DNA of 64,000 nt. Source: Rotaria sp. Silwood1 (lineage: Eukaryota; Rotifera; Eurotatoria; Philodinida; Philodinidae). Positions 10,997 through 21,695 of the stretch are shown here, piece by piece (position 1 is the first letter of the stretch; each line of letters starts with the position of its first letter). Below the pieces are notes generated by a model, which searched no databases, was not told where the DNA came from, and worked only from the letters and a program-made list of their open reading frames with translations. The position numbers were made by a program, and so were the translations under genes. The stretch spans positions 3,229,867-3,293,866 of the forward strand of contig CAJNOP010000002.1 in NCBI GenBank assembly GCA_905250075.1, in the 5' to 3' direction.

Positions 10997-13729
10997 TATC
11001 GAAAATGAAACTAAACAAGTAAGAATTTGCTTGAATTTGAGTTGTTTGTTTGTGAAAATTTAATGACTGTTGTTATTGTTCTGATTTTAATGCAATCAAA
11101 AAGAACAGTAAAGTTACGTTTTCATATAGATTTCTTTTTGCTATGACACTGATGTGGCATACTTTTTCGTACCAGTAAACAAGAAATAATAAAATAAGAA
11201 CGCAAAAAGAGACAATCATAGCAAAATCATGCATAGATTTTGTAGAGTAACCATGTAAACTCTTGAAGAAACTGATAATGAGGGAATATTTCTAGTCGTT
11301 TGCATAGAAAAAGGTAAAAACAACACATTATACTATGGATACCAGTCGGGTTTGGTCCATATTTGTTTTTTTATGTTCTTTTCTTTTCGTTCCTCAGGCC
11401 ATGCAGACTTATACATTCTGATGAATTTCTTTATTTATACTTCCTAACAGTGTATGAAGTTGTTAGTGAGAAAAAAAAGCGGAGCTTGAAATAATTTTTC
11501 TTTCTTATAAAAAAATATCTTGAGTAAATAGACCTTGCATGTTATGCACTTTAAGATATTTTCTTGGGAAGCGTTGATAAAAAAAGGAAGTTCTTTTCGA
11601 GTTAAAAATAAAGTTTGACCAAATGTATAGAGCAAAAATACTTTTGATCACCAATTTTTGTTTAAGTAGTGATTTTTTTTTGTCTCTTCTTAGATGCTTC
11701 TACATGATTCATACAACTCATTATCCACATTGAGCCCTTGGTTTTCAAGGATAAAACAAGTTAATGTGAGTTATGATCGAAGTACTAGGCGTATGATGAA
11801 AGCAGTTAGAGTAGGACCAATGCAATTAGTAAAAGAAGTACGTGTGTTTGTAGAAAAACTACATATTCATTTAAAAATATGATTCTTCTTCAGACCGACT
11901 ACACTCTTTACATTGATCAATCTAACTGGTAGAGCACATCAAAGAGTGTGGCTGTCGTTGATTTGGACAAGAACTGGTTAAGGAATCCTTAACTAATTAG
12001 TCTGATTGACAGTGAGGAATAGTACAGATTGAGAGTGACGGCATCGAAGCGTGTCTAAGTGAGTTTGGTATCGATCTGAAGGAATACCTACACTTTATTG
12101 ACAAAAAATTTTTGTAAAATGAATGCCAAAAAGCTTCAGCCATCACAAGCAGCTTTTTTCGATGACAGAAAATATTGTCATCCAAATCTATAACTTCGAG
12201 TCTGTACGCCCAAACCTACGCGCTTCTTTCTGTACGTCCATTTCACTCATCCGAATCTGTTATATGTGTGAAAATTGTACGTTCAATTCAGTTACTAAAG
12301 AACTGAAAAGGGTATGAGTACGGGTGTGAGCCTCGATATGAGTGTCACTGTAGATTTGAATGTGCGTCTTCGCTATCGTATCGATGAGAATGCCGGTGTT
12401 CGAACTAGGTTCTGTTGTATTTCACCTTTCCAACCAATCACACTCATATCGTTACACCAAGTATCGCGACCGAACCATGGATCGCCACACTCACACATCA
12501 TACCAAGATATCCAGCACCATACATCAACGCACCCGCACCTGCAATCACAAGAACAGCCACATCCAAGATACACTCATTGATAACACATGCTAAGCCGCA
12601 GACCTATTTATACGCCAACCAGTTCACACTCCACCCACCGCACCAATACACCTGCACCCCACATGAACACATTTACAACCCACAATCAGGTCTCTAGTCG
12701 ACAGATGTTCACATGTAGTTTTGAATGGTCTACTCATAGAATAGTATGACGTAATTAGCAGATATTATCAGAATACTTTACTAGTTTTCATTAGAGTATA
12801 TGTAGAAGATGAGTGTTTGCGTCTGAATATAGTGTATTTATAATCGTGTAATGAAATACTATGGAATCTATGCCATCCCTAGGTGATCGCTTCATGGACA
12901 AACATTGTAGTAGATCACTTCTTGTTTCCTTTTTATGTTTTGCTATGAATTCGCAGTATCTCCGAAATTTACATCTTAAATCTTAACATCACAAGATAAT
13001 ATTTAAAAGCAGAAAATTTGATAAGCCTGTATACTATCTCTATATTTTAAAGAAGAAAAAACAATTCTATTGTTGAACTATTTATTTTTACCACAAAATT
13101 CTTCATATATTGATTCTACAAAACTTATCTAGTTTATTTTCCTGAAATACCATATATTTATTCACCTTTATTTTTTATCGTCAAAAATAAATGTTTTACA
13201 TGCAATTATGAACATTGATAAATACGATAGAAATATCCTTCACCCACTCATGTGAAAAGAAAACTAACAAACGAACAAACAAAAAAGTAAATATAAGGGG
13301 ATGAAAAATACACTACTCACTATTATAGTAAATTATTAAATAAGAAAAGACTACAATGAAAGAAAAAGAAAACAAAGTCAATTAAAGGACAATGAAAAGT
13401 CATAAGAGGTGATGACACATTTATATAGAACAAATAAAGTTAAAGAATAACAAACCATACAAAGAAAAGAACTCCAAGAACTTGTCCGTATCACACAAAA
13501 AAAAGAGAGAATTACAAATAAGAAACAAAACAACCGGATTCATCAAGATTTCATTTAAGGTTTTCAGCAAAAAGATAAGAAAAACAAACAAGTATTTTGA
13601 ATACAAAAGCTCTCTATTGAACATAATTGATCAGTAACTTTTACTATAATTAACTTAACATATACACACACACACACACTGATTCTTAGAAAAAAAAAAG
13701 CTTCTTCAGATCAAAAAATAAAACAATGC
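10997..13729. other. Intergenic, no gene seen
   Basis: No coding sequence could be supported. The ORFs in 11.6-12.7 kb lack family features and splice-consistent continuation. A skewed GT/CA block at 12310-12700 is listed separately. A CA dinucleotide run lies near 13662-13678. The last ~100 nt are the 3' flank of the RRM gene. Confidence 0.55.
12310..12700. repeat. GT-rich then CA-rich low-complexity block
   Basis: The block begins with GT-rich words (GGGTATGAGTACGGGTGTGAG) and passes, after about 120 nt, into a C/A-rich stretch to about 12690 with repeated CACAC, CACCC and CCACA words. Strand skew reverses at the middle, as in a decayed inverted repeat. ORFs on both strands across it follow from the composition and are not treated as genes. 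Confidence 0.45.
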
Positions 13730-14715
13730 TTATAAATACTCTTCAATATTTAATTTTGCAAAATAATCCATCATTGTCCATGTGTCATCATCGGTCAATT
13801 CAGAAGATAAATAATCTATTTTAATTAATGGAAGTTCACGAGCAATATCAGCATACAATTGAAAATCCTTTAATAAAAATAAAAAATAAAAACAAAGGAA
13901 ATCAATATCAAAGATAAAATCATTTCAAAAAAACTAATACCCAAATGAATAATTCATCAGCAATAGGCATATCATACCATGGTGACGTTGGAATTAAATA
14001 TGCTGATGATGATAATAATGGTGAATCATGTTCATCATTATATCCACTATCAAGATCACAATCATAATCATCAATCTCAGTAACATGACTTGATGAAGCA
14101 GCATAGGATGACGGTGGTGATGAACATGATACATGAGATTGACGAGTATCAGAAGAATTTGTTGATTCAGAAGTAACTATACAAAAAAAAACAACAACAA
14201 TACTAACCGCAAAAAAAAACATAATGAGTGCCTACTTGATTTCGAATGAGTTTTTCGTCTGTGACCAATTGGACCAATGGATGGCGGTGACAAAGACGAT
14301 GACGAACTACTAATTATTCGATGATGATATCCTCGATGATTTGATAAATCAATAGCTCGAATAGGTGGAATATTATAACGAGCTAATTTAAAAACGATAT
14401 TTTTATGAATATTATTTCAATGAAAAAAATTTTACCTGATGAACGACATTCATTACAATAAGAATTATTAGTTGATCGCCATGAAGTTGTAGTTGCGGCA
14501 AATTCAACTTTAATACATCGTCCTTTGAGTGTTATACCATGAGTAGCTTTTAATGCTTGTCGAGCATCTTCAGCATGTAAGAAACGAACAAAACCAAATG
14601 ATTCATGAAATTTAGCACATTCTTCTAATGGTCCAAATGTTGAATACATAACCCATAAATCCTCTTGAGTAATACGCCGTACAAGGTTTCCAATGAATAA
14701 TTTGCGATCAGCCAT
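13730..14715 (-). CDS. RNA-binding protein with one N-terminal RRM
   Basis: Four exons are inferred on the minus strand: 14715-14436, 14382-14236, 14176-13941 and 13867-13730, giving 266 aa; the phases (1, 1, 0) agree at each junction. An RRM occupies about residues 4-80. RNP2 is LFIGNL and RNP1 is ESFGFVRF, and the spacing is normal for the lark/RBM4/RBM14 type. A short CNEC motif follows near residue 90. The remainder is Ser-rich and probably disordered, followed by an acidic stretch and a C-terminal helix-like segment (DDDTWTMMDYFAKLNIEEYL). The ATG at 14715 is preferred; a TTG one codon upstream is not needed. It is likely a nuclear or cytoplasmic mRNA-binding regulator, but the specific ortholog cannot be named. 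Confidence 0.8.
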
Positions 14716-15585
14716 CAATTTACCTTTGTTTTTCTTTGAATGTAAAAATTCAAGATAATAAAAATAAAATCAATTATTTGAAAGTTAAATCTGATATTGT
14801 CGTGACTATCGTCGCCGCCACAAGAAGGTAATGACTAGTATAACTGATTCAAATTCTTTTGTTGATACATTAAGTCTTTTCTTTCTATCTATCTATTTAT
14901 CTATCTTTCTTTCTTTCTTTCTCTCTTTCTTTCGTGCGTATGATAATCATGCTTATTCGTTAGATAAAATAGGCAATCAGGCAAAGAAGAATAATGACCA
15001 TTTAAAAGTCCCTGGATAAGTGAAGTGCATTTCTTACTAATAAATATTTACATTTCGAAAAAAGTTTACCATTCTCGACTTCATCATATTTTTTTTCGTA
15101 CAGATATGCAAAAGTAAAATATTATTTTCATTCATACAGATTATAAAGAATATTTGACTAAATTTTGATAGTTCGATCATTCAAGTATTAGTGAAAATGA
15201 CAATGCATTAAAATTTATTTGAATCATATTAATAGGATTGATTCAATCTATTGGTTGTTTCTGGTTTGGAAAAAAGAAGGTGATCAAAAACAATATACAT
15301 TTCAAATTATAAAGATGTTGCAAGTTTTTATCTCATGAAAACCAGTATCTTTGTGCCATGTCTTGCAAGGCCAGTATTGGAACTATACCAAAAAACATTA
15401 GAACGATGACAGAAGAGGATAAAAGTATCACGTTAAAAAAAATCGTCAAATAAAAGAAAAGAAAAACAAAAGGGTGTTATTAGACACACTTATCACATGG
15501 ATATTACACAACAAAAGCTGAACTATTCTATGTCACACTAAATAAAGAAAATAAGCATAAATCTGTCTTGTTCATCATATAAACT
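14716..15585. other. Intergenic, microsatellite
   Basis: No gene is seen. A TTTC/TATC microsatellite spans roughly 14878-14932. This is the upstream flank of the RRM gene (minus) and of the decayed monooxygenase (plus). Confidence 0.55.
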
Positions 15586-17060
15586 ATGTCGCATTGTGAG
15601 CAAAATTGTGTAGTCATTATAGTTGTTAGTGAGTTAAGTCTTGTTTCAACAATCCATTTGTATGAAGTTGCCATTCGACCTACTGCTTTTGATAAAGCAT
15701 CAGACATAGGTGGTATATGGAATGCTGATTGGAAACCATGTTGAAACTCAATGAAAATTAATATTTCTAAATTTTCTATAACATTATCTGATTTTACTTG
15801 GCCTAAAGATAAACCAGTATTTCCTAGTCAACGTGATGTTTATTCTTATTTATCAAACTATATTCGACAATCAATATCGTATGATATTTTTCAATTTAAT
15901 CCTCAAGTCATAAATATTACTTATTCTAAATATACAACACATCATTGAGCAGTATATTATCGAACAACATCAAATGAGATGTTATCAACCCAATCTGATT
16001 TTATTATTGTTGCGTCAGGCTTTTTTGAAATATCTTCATAAACCTGATAATATAATTGATGATTTAACATTTCAAGGAACATTTATGCATATTAGTGATT
16101 ATCGTTCACCCGAACAAGTACGCAACAAACGAGTGATACTTGTTGGTGCATCGATGAGTGCAACTGAAATAGCTGCTAATATGGTAATAACTGTTACGCA
16201 TATTGTACATATTGCACCACATAATTTCTGGTCTGTACTGCGTTTGTTACTAATGACATTTAAAGATCCAAATTTATCATTTTCTCCTATCGATTTTATA
16301 TTCTATTTTCGATCAATATGAACATTAAATCATGAAATTTTATTTCGAAATATTGATGATTATAAAAATTTCAATAAATACTATGCATTTATTATTGGTG
16401 GTGATCTTGTTTAATTAAAAATACTGATAATCAAACATCATTTATTGCTATATCAAACATGTATATTGAATGGAATCAAATAGGAAAAATAATTTTAAAA
16501 CAAGGACGATTAAGTGAAATTCATAAAGATGGAACATTATTGATATTGCGTAATGAAATAATAATTGAAACAACTAATGATGATATTCTTATTTTATGAA
16601 TTGGCCATCGACCATATCTTGATTTTTTTCAATCGACATATTTGAGCAATTTATCTGACAAACCTGAGGGTATCTTTTGTCTTCTTCTATTTTTCATCGA
16701 ACTATTTTTCATCCATCTTTATCTCGTTTACTATTTATTAGTATTTATCGAGGTGTTTAGTGCATATTGATTGAATTATAAGTTAATTTGGTAGCTAAAT
16801 TTTTTTCTGATCGTCTGTTTAGTCCTTCCACTGCTGTACAACAAATAGGTTTACATGTAGAACATCATATACACACTCAATATTGTCCACTTCAATTTTC
16901 ACACAGTGATTATGTTGAAGTGATTCATGATATTACTCAAGAAACAAATCATTCAATACCATTGAATACAATAGACATTGTTGTACCAGCACAATATCGA
17001 ATTGATGAAACTGATAAATCTGTACTTATTGAAATTGATTTCATATGTCAAATAATATAA
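15586..17060 (+). pseudogene. Decayed flavin-containing monooxygenase (FMO-like)
   Basis: Conceptual translation follows an FMO from end to end, but in several frames. Near the start, the segment ending in KASDIGGIWN matches the FAD-binding region of the family, yet the GxGxxG glycines just before it are lost. The second dinucleotide-binding motif (VILVGASMSATEIAANM) is recognisable near 16130-16180. In-frame TGA codons occur at 15742, 15946, 16319 and 16597. A frame change lies near 16020-16045, another near 16412-16445 and a third before 16788. GHRPYLDFF and a C-terminal segment are still readable. Active FMOs oxidise nucleophilic N or S atoms using NADPH and FAD; this copy should not. No introns are apparent, so it may be an old single-exon or retro-copy, but that is unproven. 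Confidence 0.8.
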
Positions 17061-18460
17061 TACGTGTGTCACGAGATAAAGTTTGAAATATTTTGTTCTT
17101 TGTAATTGAGATGATAATAATGTATATTTAACAATAAGTTATTAACGATTGTTCGACTCAAAAGGTAATAATTTACTCATAACTCACTTATAAACTCAAT
17201 CCTTAACTATATTAACATACACATTAACGTAAATGAAAGTTATATTATTCAAGCTTTCAAATTACAATATGTTCATCGTCACTCAGACGTGTTCTTTAGA
17301 ATAGAAAAATTATTCTTCCTTCTACTCTCATATAATTGTGCATTTTTTTCAATGGAAGTCGTTCCTCTTAAAAAAGAAAAAAGTCATAAAGTACCACTAT
17401 CAATTTACGACTTGTTCCTTTTTTATATGAACATTTTTGGTAACAAACTCGATCATTGTTAAAAATTGTCTGAAATTTCATGATTGAAATATTATTAAGA
17501 AACTTGAAAAATAAATTCAAATTGTAACAAATATGCATCTAATTTTTTTTCTAATGAAAATTAATTAGAATTAAGTACAAATATAGTTTTCTTTTTAAGT
17601 TGAAAAAGAATCCAATGTCTTTTATCAAAATTACAGACAAAAATGACATTAATATTTGCTAATCTTTCTTTGAACGATATCAAGCCGAGAAAAAGACAAT
17701 ATTTATCGTATTACGTTTGATTCAAGTATACAGAAACTTATGCTTCGATCTCAAATTTCAAAGATTCATTTATATTTCATGTTAGTGCACTATAGACAGT
17801 CAATGACATTATGTCGGCTCATATTTTGTCTAGATATATTTGACATAATGTATGATTTGCTGGTCTTTAAAAGAATCTATTTTGTTCAACGAAGAATACA
17901 ATACTGCCTAGATTTTCAAAACCTTGCGAGCTTATTCATTAATTTTTCTAAACATAGACATATGTATTTCAAGAGGAGAAAGAGAAAAACTATCACTGTA
18001 TCCCACTTAACTCTATTTTTTTACTTCATGTTGACCTATATATTGGAATAGAACATGAAAATAGGGGAAGAAAAATACTCTTTTTAGTTCCATGAGCTGA
18101 GTAAATGGTCATATAATTCAATAATAAGACAAGCACTCTTCATTATTTTAGCACATCTTTGGATTAGATTTCCATTTTTTTGCTTGGATCATTTTTTTTC
18201 TTACAGATATATATCTGCTGTGCTACTGTGATCAGTAATTCTTGCTGTCGGAAAATGACAAGTCAATGAAATTACGTGATATGATTATGAAAGCAAATGA
18301 CGAGAGAAAGAGAGAGAGAGAAGAGTGAACGGGAGAACATGACGTTTGTTAGCACTTAGAACAACGACGTAACAAAAAAAAAGTGAGAAAGAAAGAAAAA
18401 AATAGGAATGTCGTACTAAGGACTTTTACCTTGCCAGTTTGCAGAAAAAGAAGAAGCAAT
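17061..18460. other. Intergenic, no gene seen
   Basis: AT-rich sequence. The 103-codon ORF at 17740-18051 has no family features and is regarded as chance. A GA-rich stretch at 18299-18322 precedes the tetraspan gene. TTTGCAG, a possible 3' splice acceptor, ends 16 nt before its ATG. Confidence 0.5.
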
Positions 18461-19139
18461 ATGTCGTTGGCTCTACATGGACATCATATATTATTAATCT
18501 CTACATTAATGTTTGTCGCAGCTATTCTTACACCAAAGTGGTACATTAGTTCAGAAAAAAACATAAATATAAATATTTTTCAAATATGCACAAATTCATC
18601 ATCATCACAATCTTGTCAATGGGTTTTCTGCTCACAATTAAATAATTCATTACTTGAAGCAAGTAAATAACAGAAACCTTCTTTTTTTTCCTCAAATAAG
18701 AACAAAACAAGAATGAATTTATTTTGTTTTCTTTTCTAAGTAAACATGATATATCCAATTCTTGTTGCCTCATTTTCGATTGCTTGTGTCGGTATTAGTT
18801 TTATTGGTCTTTTACTTGGTTCTTGGTATATAGAACGACATGCACGTAATATTGATTCAAGATGGTTACTTATGTTGACTCTGGTTGCTACTCTAGGCAG
18901 TTGTATGTGAATTTCAACTTTTAACGTATCGAGTTTCATTTTAATAATATTTTTTTTTAGTTTTATTCGCAACCACTGTTTGGACAATGATGTTAACAAC
19001 AAACTCACAACAAAAAATGTTCAAAATTAATGATATTCGTCTAAAAGATTTTGGTTCATCATTTTGGATCAATTTGGGATCATCTGGGGTATATTTATAT
19101 GCATTTCTTATTTATCTAGTTGCTATTTGCAAGAGCTGA
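18461..19139 (+). CDS. Four-pass membrane protein, claudin/LHFPL/PMP22-like (paralog 2)
   Basis: Three exons are inferred: 18461-18662, 18741-18902 and 18961-19139, giving 180 aa and ending in TGA; both introns are phase 1. Helix 1 ends in LTPKW, and WINLGSSGVYL precedes helix 4. Both motifs and both intron positions match the paralogs at 2364 and 20268. The extracellular loop between helices 1 and 2 is Asn/Ser-rich and has three cysteines (ICTN, QSCQW, VFCS). Helix 2 starts shortly after the first intron and helix 3 spans the second, as in the paralogs. The ATG chosen at 18461 starts right before the first helix; an upstream in-frame ATG at 18383 would add a lysine/arginine-rich leader and is less likely. 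The gene is convergent with paralog 3, with 258 nt between stop codons. Confidence 0.78.
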
Positions 19140-19397
19140 TAAGTATTTAACACATAAATCAACAAAAAAAAAACTCCGTCCGTTCATAAATTTACAAAAA
19201 TTTTTCTTTATAATTTCTTTTTTTTGTGCTTTTAATCTTCTAAGAAAGATATATAAGTTTGTAAACAAGGACATAGGAAATGCAATATCAGAAAAGATAT
19301 CGAAAATGTACAAGTATGTTAACTAAAAAAGTGAACTTTTATGAATATTAATTATAACAATAAAAAAAAGGAAAGCTAGCATGAAATAAATAATGTT

Positions 19398-20268
19398 TTA
19401 AAATTGATTTCTTGGACGATAGTAATTTTGGTTAATTTTATTTTTCCGTTTATATATCGCACAGAATGAAAAAATCATTGTTAAAAGTGACATTAAATAA
19501 CCACCCGTTGCGCCAACAGCTAACCACATCGGCCAACTAAACCTATGACGATCAATTGAAATACCAAGTTTAAGAGTTTCTGCGATAAGTAAAATCCAAA
19601 CGACAAATGAAGAACAAACTATGAAATGCATTTCAAGATAAAAATTATTCAAAATATGAATTTATTATTTTTACTTACAAATAATTAAAGTTAGAAGAAT
19701 AATACAAAAGAGAAAGCATAATGTGTCTTTTGTTCGTCGACGTACTTGAAAATAAATTCCCGACAACCATAAAACAATAATACTAAGTCCAGCACAAGCA
19801 ATAGCCAATACTGCACAGGCAATAGCAAGTTCTATGAAAACCTTGAAATAAAATTCATCAGTCAATATTCTCGATTTTTTCTTTCATAAAATATACCGTC
19901 AATTAATGACATGAAATAACATAATTTGAAAATATTTATTTTGTCAAATAATGATAAATATTAATAATAATAATAAATGAAATTTGACAGTTATATTAAA
20001 AAGAAAACTACGATGACAAACATAACCTACCGTAGAGCCATGTATTTCGATTACTTGATGATTTCTGTTCGATGATTGATAAACATTGTGTTATTTTATA
20101 ACCATTACCAATTTGAGACGAATTACATATATAAAATATTCCACGTTCCACAGTAATACTTTCAGGTTCTTCAGATGGTATAAATGATAACCAATTAGGA
20201 GTTAAAATAGCCAGAACAAAAGCAAAACTAGCAGCTACGAGCCATGCAAAACTGATAAGAAAAAGCAT
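19398..20268 (-). CDS. Four-pass membrane protein, claudin/LHFPL/PMP22-like (paralog 3)
   Basis: Three exons are inferred on the minus strand: 20268-20031, 19831-19679 and 19618-19398, giving 203 aa; both introns are phase 1. The first helix ends in LTPNW, and WLAVGATGGYL precedes the fourth. The loop between helices 1 and 2 includes RGIFYICNSS, closely matching RGIFYVDEG in paralog 1, so paralogs 1 and 3 are probably closest. The acceptor of exon 2 was placed at CATAG before 19831 because it gives the ELAIACAV helix in frame. The C-terminal tail is basic (YKRKNKINQNYYRPRNQF). The subfamily and biological role are not determined. Confidence 0.78.
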
Positions 20269-21695
20269 GATATTTGCTATATATTGTAAAATAAATCGAT
20301 ATGACTAAGTTTGTGATGTTGTTAAATTAACGAAAGATGATGAGAACAACACGAGAATCAGCTTCTTTTTTCTTCTCTTCGTCTTCTTTTACATTAAATA
20401 ATGCATCACTATTCCAAAAAAATATATTTAATATCTGGTTGTCTAGAACGAAATAAAACATATAACGACGAGTAATAAAAAAATCTTGTAAGAGAAGAGA
20501 ATATGCCCTTCTTTTCGTTCTTTTTTTTTCTTCGTCTTCTTCTTCTTCTTTCACATTCGATACCTTTATTCATACTATATGTAGGCGATCTTCATAACTG
20601 CCTTTTGTAATCAGAAATATTATGAAAATGGCGTAGATTTTATTCTTTAAGAGAATAAGAATTCTCTTTAATCGCTTGTACTTAGATGTTTTATTTTGAT
20701 CAACCTTCAATGATGTTTATTGAATTGCATATGGTCGTGTGCAATTAATTGATCCTTTTCTTTTTGCGGGCATGTATATATTTACAGAATGAATTAATAT
20801 ATTAGGCTCCGCAATGACAATAATCGTAATACTTCAGCAATCGTTATAAAAAATTTAAATTTGTACAAATATTTAATACAAAGGAAACAAAAGTATAGCG
20901 ATTAAAATCTTATTGCAAACAAAAAAATAAATGCAAATAATGAACATAACAATAAAATCTACTTCAATTCTTTTGTTTTTAATTTTTAAATGTTTGAAAA
21001 TGACAAGTTTTAAAGAATGACGAGTCATTATAAAAAGCTGTAATGTGAATGCCTGTTAAATCACATATCTCGAAAAGGATCAAATAGTAAACAAACATAT
21101 TTGGAATTTCAAATGTTACATTTGAAATTTTTCATCTCTAATCGATTTATTTATTTGTTTTTTACCAGAAAGAAAACTTTCTAGAAGTATTTCCTAACGA
21201 ATGATTAAAACTTGACTTTTATAAAGTTATATCAATAATTCATAACTTGCAAACTATTTATTGTGAATGATAAAGAATGTAAGAGATTATTTTTTTTTTA
21301 CAACTATGAGTTATCATCGTTTGACATCAATAGCATACTTATACAGAAGTTACGAAGTCTTCATCAATTTTTCTTTTTTTTTGCTCAATGTCATAAATGA
21401 TAAAGTATGTAAAAGACAATTTAAATCGAACTTTTGATTTCGACGTTTTGATTCAACTGTAAAATGAAAATATGAAGTGAAACCCTCGATAAAATAATGA
21501 AAAGACTATCATACGATACATTTCGTCGTTTCGTACTGTCATTAGATAGAACGACGATAACGTCCCTATACAAGTTGGTATATATCTTCTTTATTCAAAC
21601 CATATAAGAAAAAAAAACGGTTGTAAACAATCCGATTGTGATTATTTTTCTCTTATTCACTTCGTGTTCGTCAGGAGTACGGAGCAGACGTTAAA
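20269..21695. other. Intergenic, no gene seen
   Basis: AT-rich spacer between divergently oriented genes (paralog 3 on minus, Ig-domain gene on plus). A CTTCTTTTT/TCTTCTTC pyrimidine tract lies at about 20365-20390 and 20520-20552. Nothing else is supported. Confidence 0.5.

Noticed and set aside
11925..11950. tRNA D-arm-like AACTGGTAGAGCA
   Set aside because: No matching T-arm or acceptor stem downstream.
12314..12697. 127-codon ORF and an opposite-strand ORF
   Set aside because: Same reason: skewed composition, His/Pro/Thr-rich nonsense in several frames at once.
15586..17060. TGA read as an amino acid in the FMO-like gene
   Set aside because: A neighbouring intact gene (18461-19139) uses TGA as its stop, and the FMO copy also has frame changes and lost FAD-binding glycines.
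17740..18051. 103-codon ORF
   Set aside because: Composition of translated AT-rich noncoding DNA; no homology recognised.
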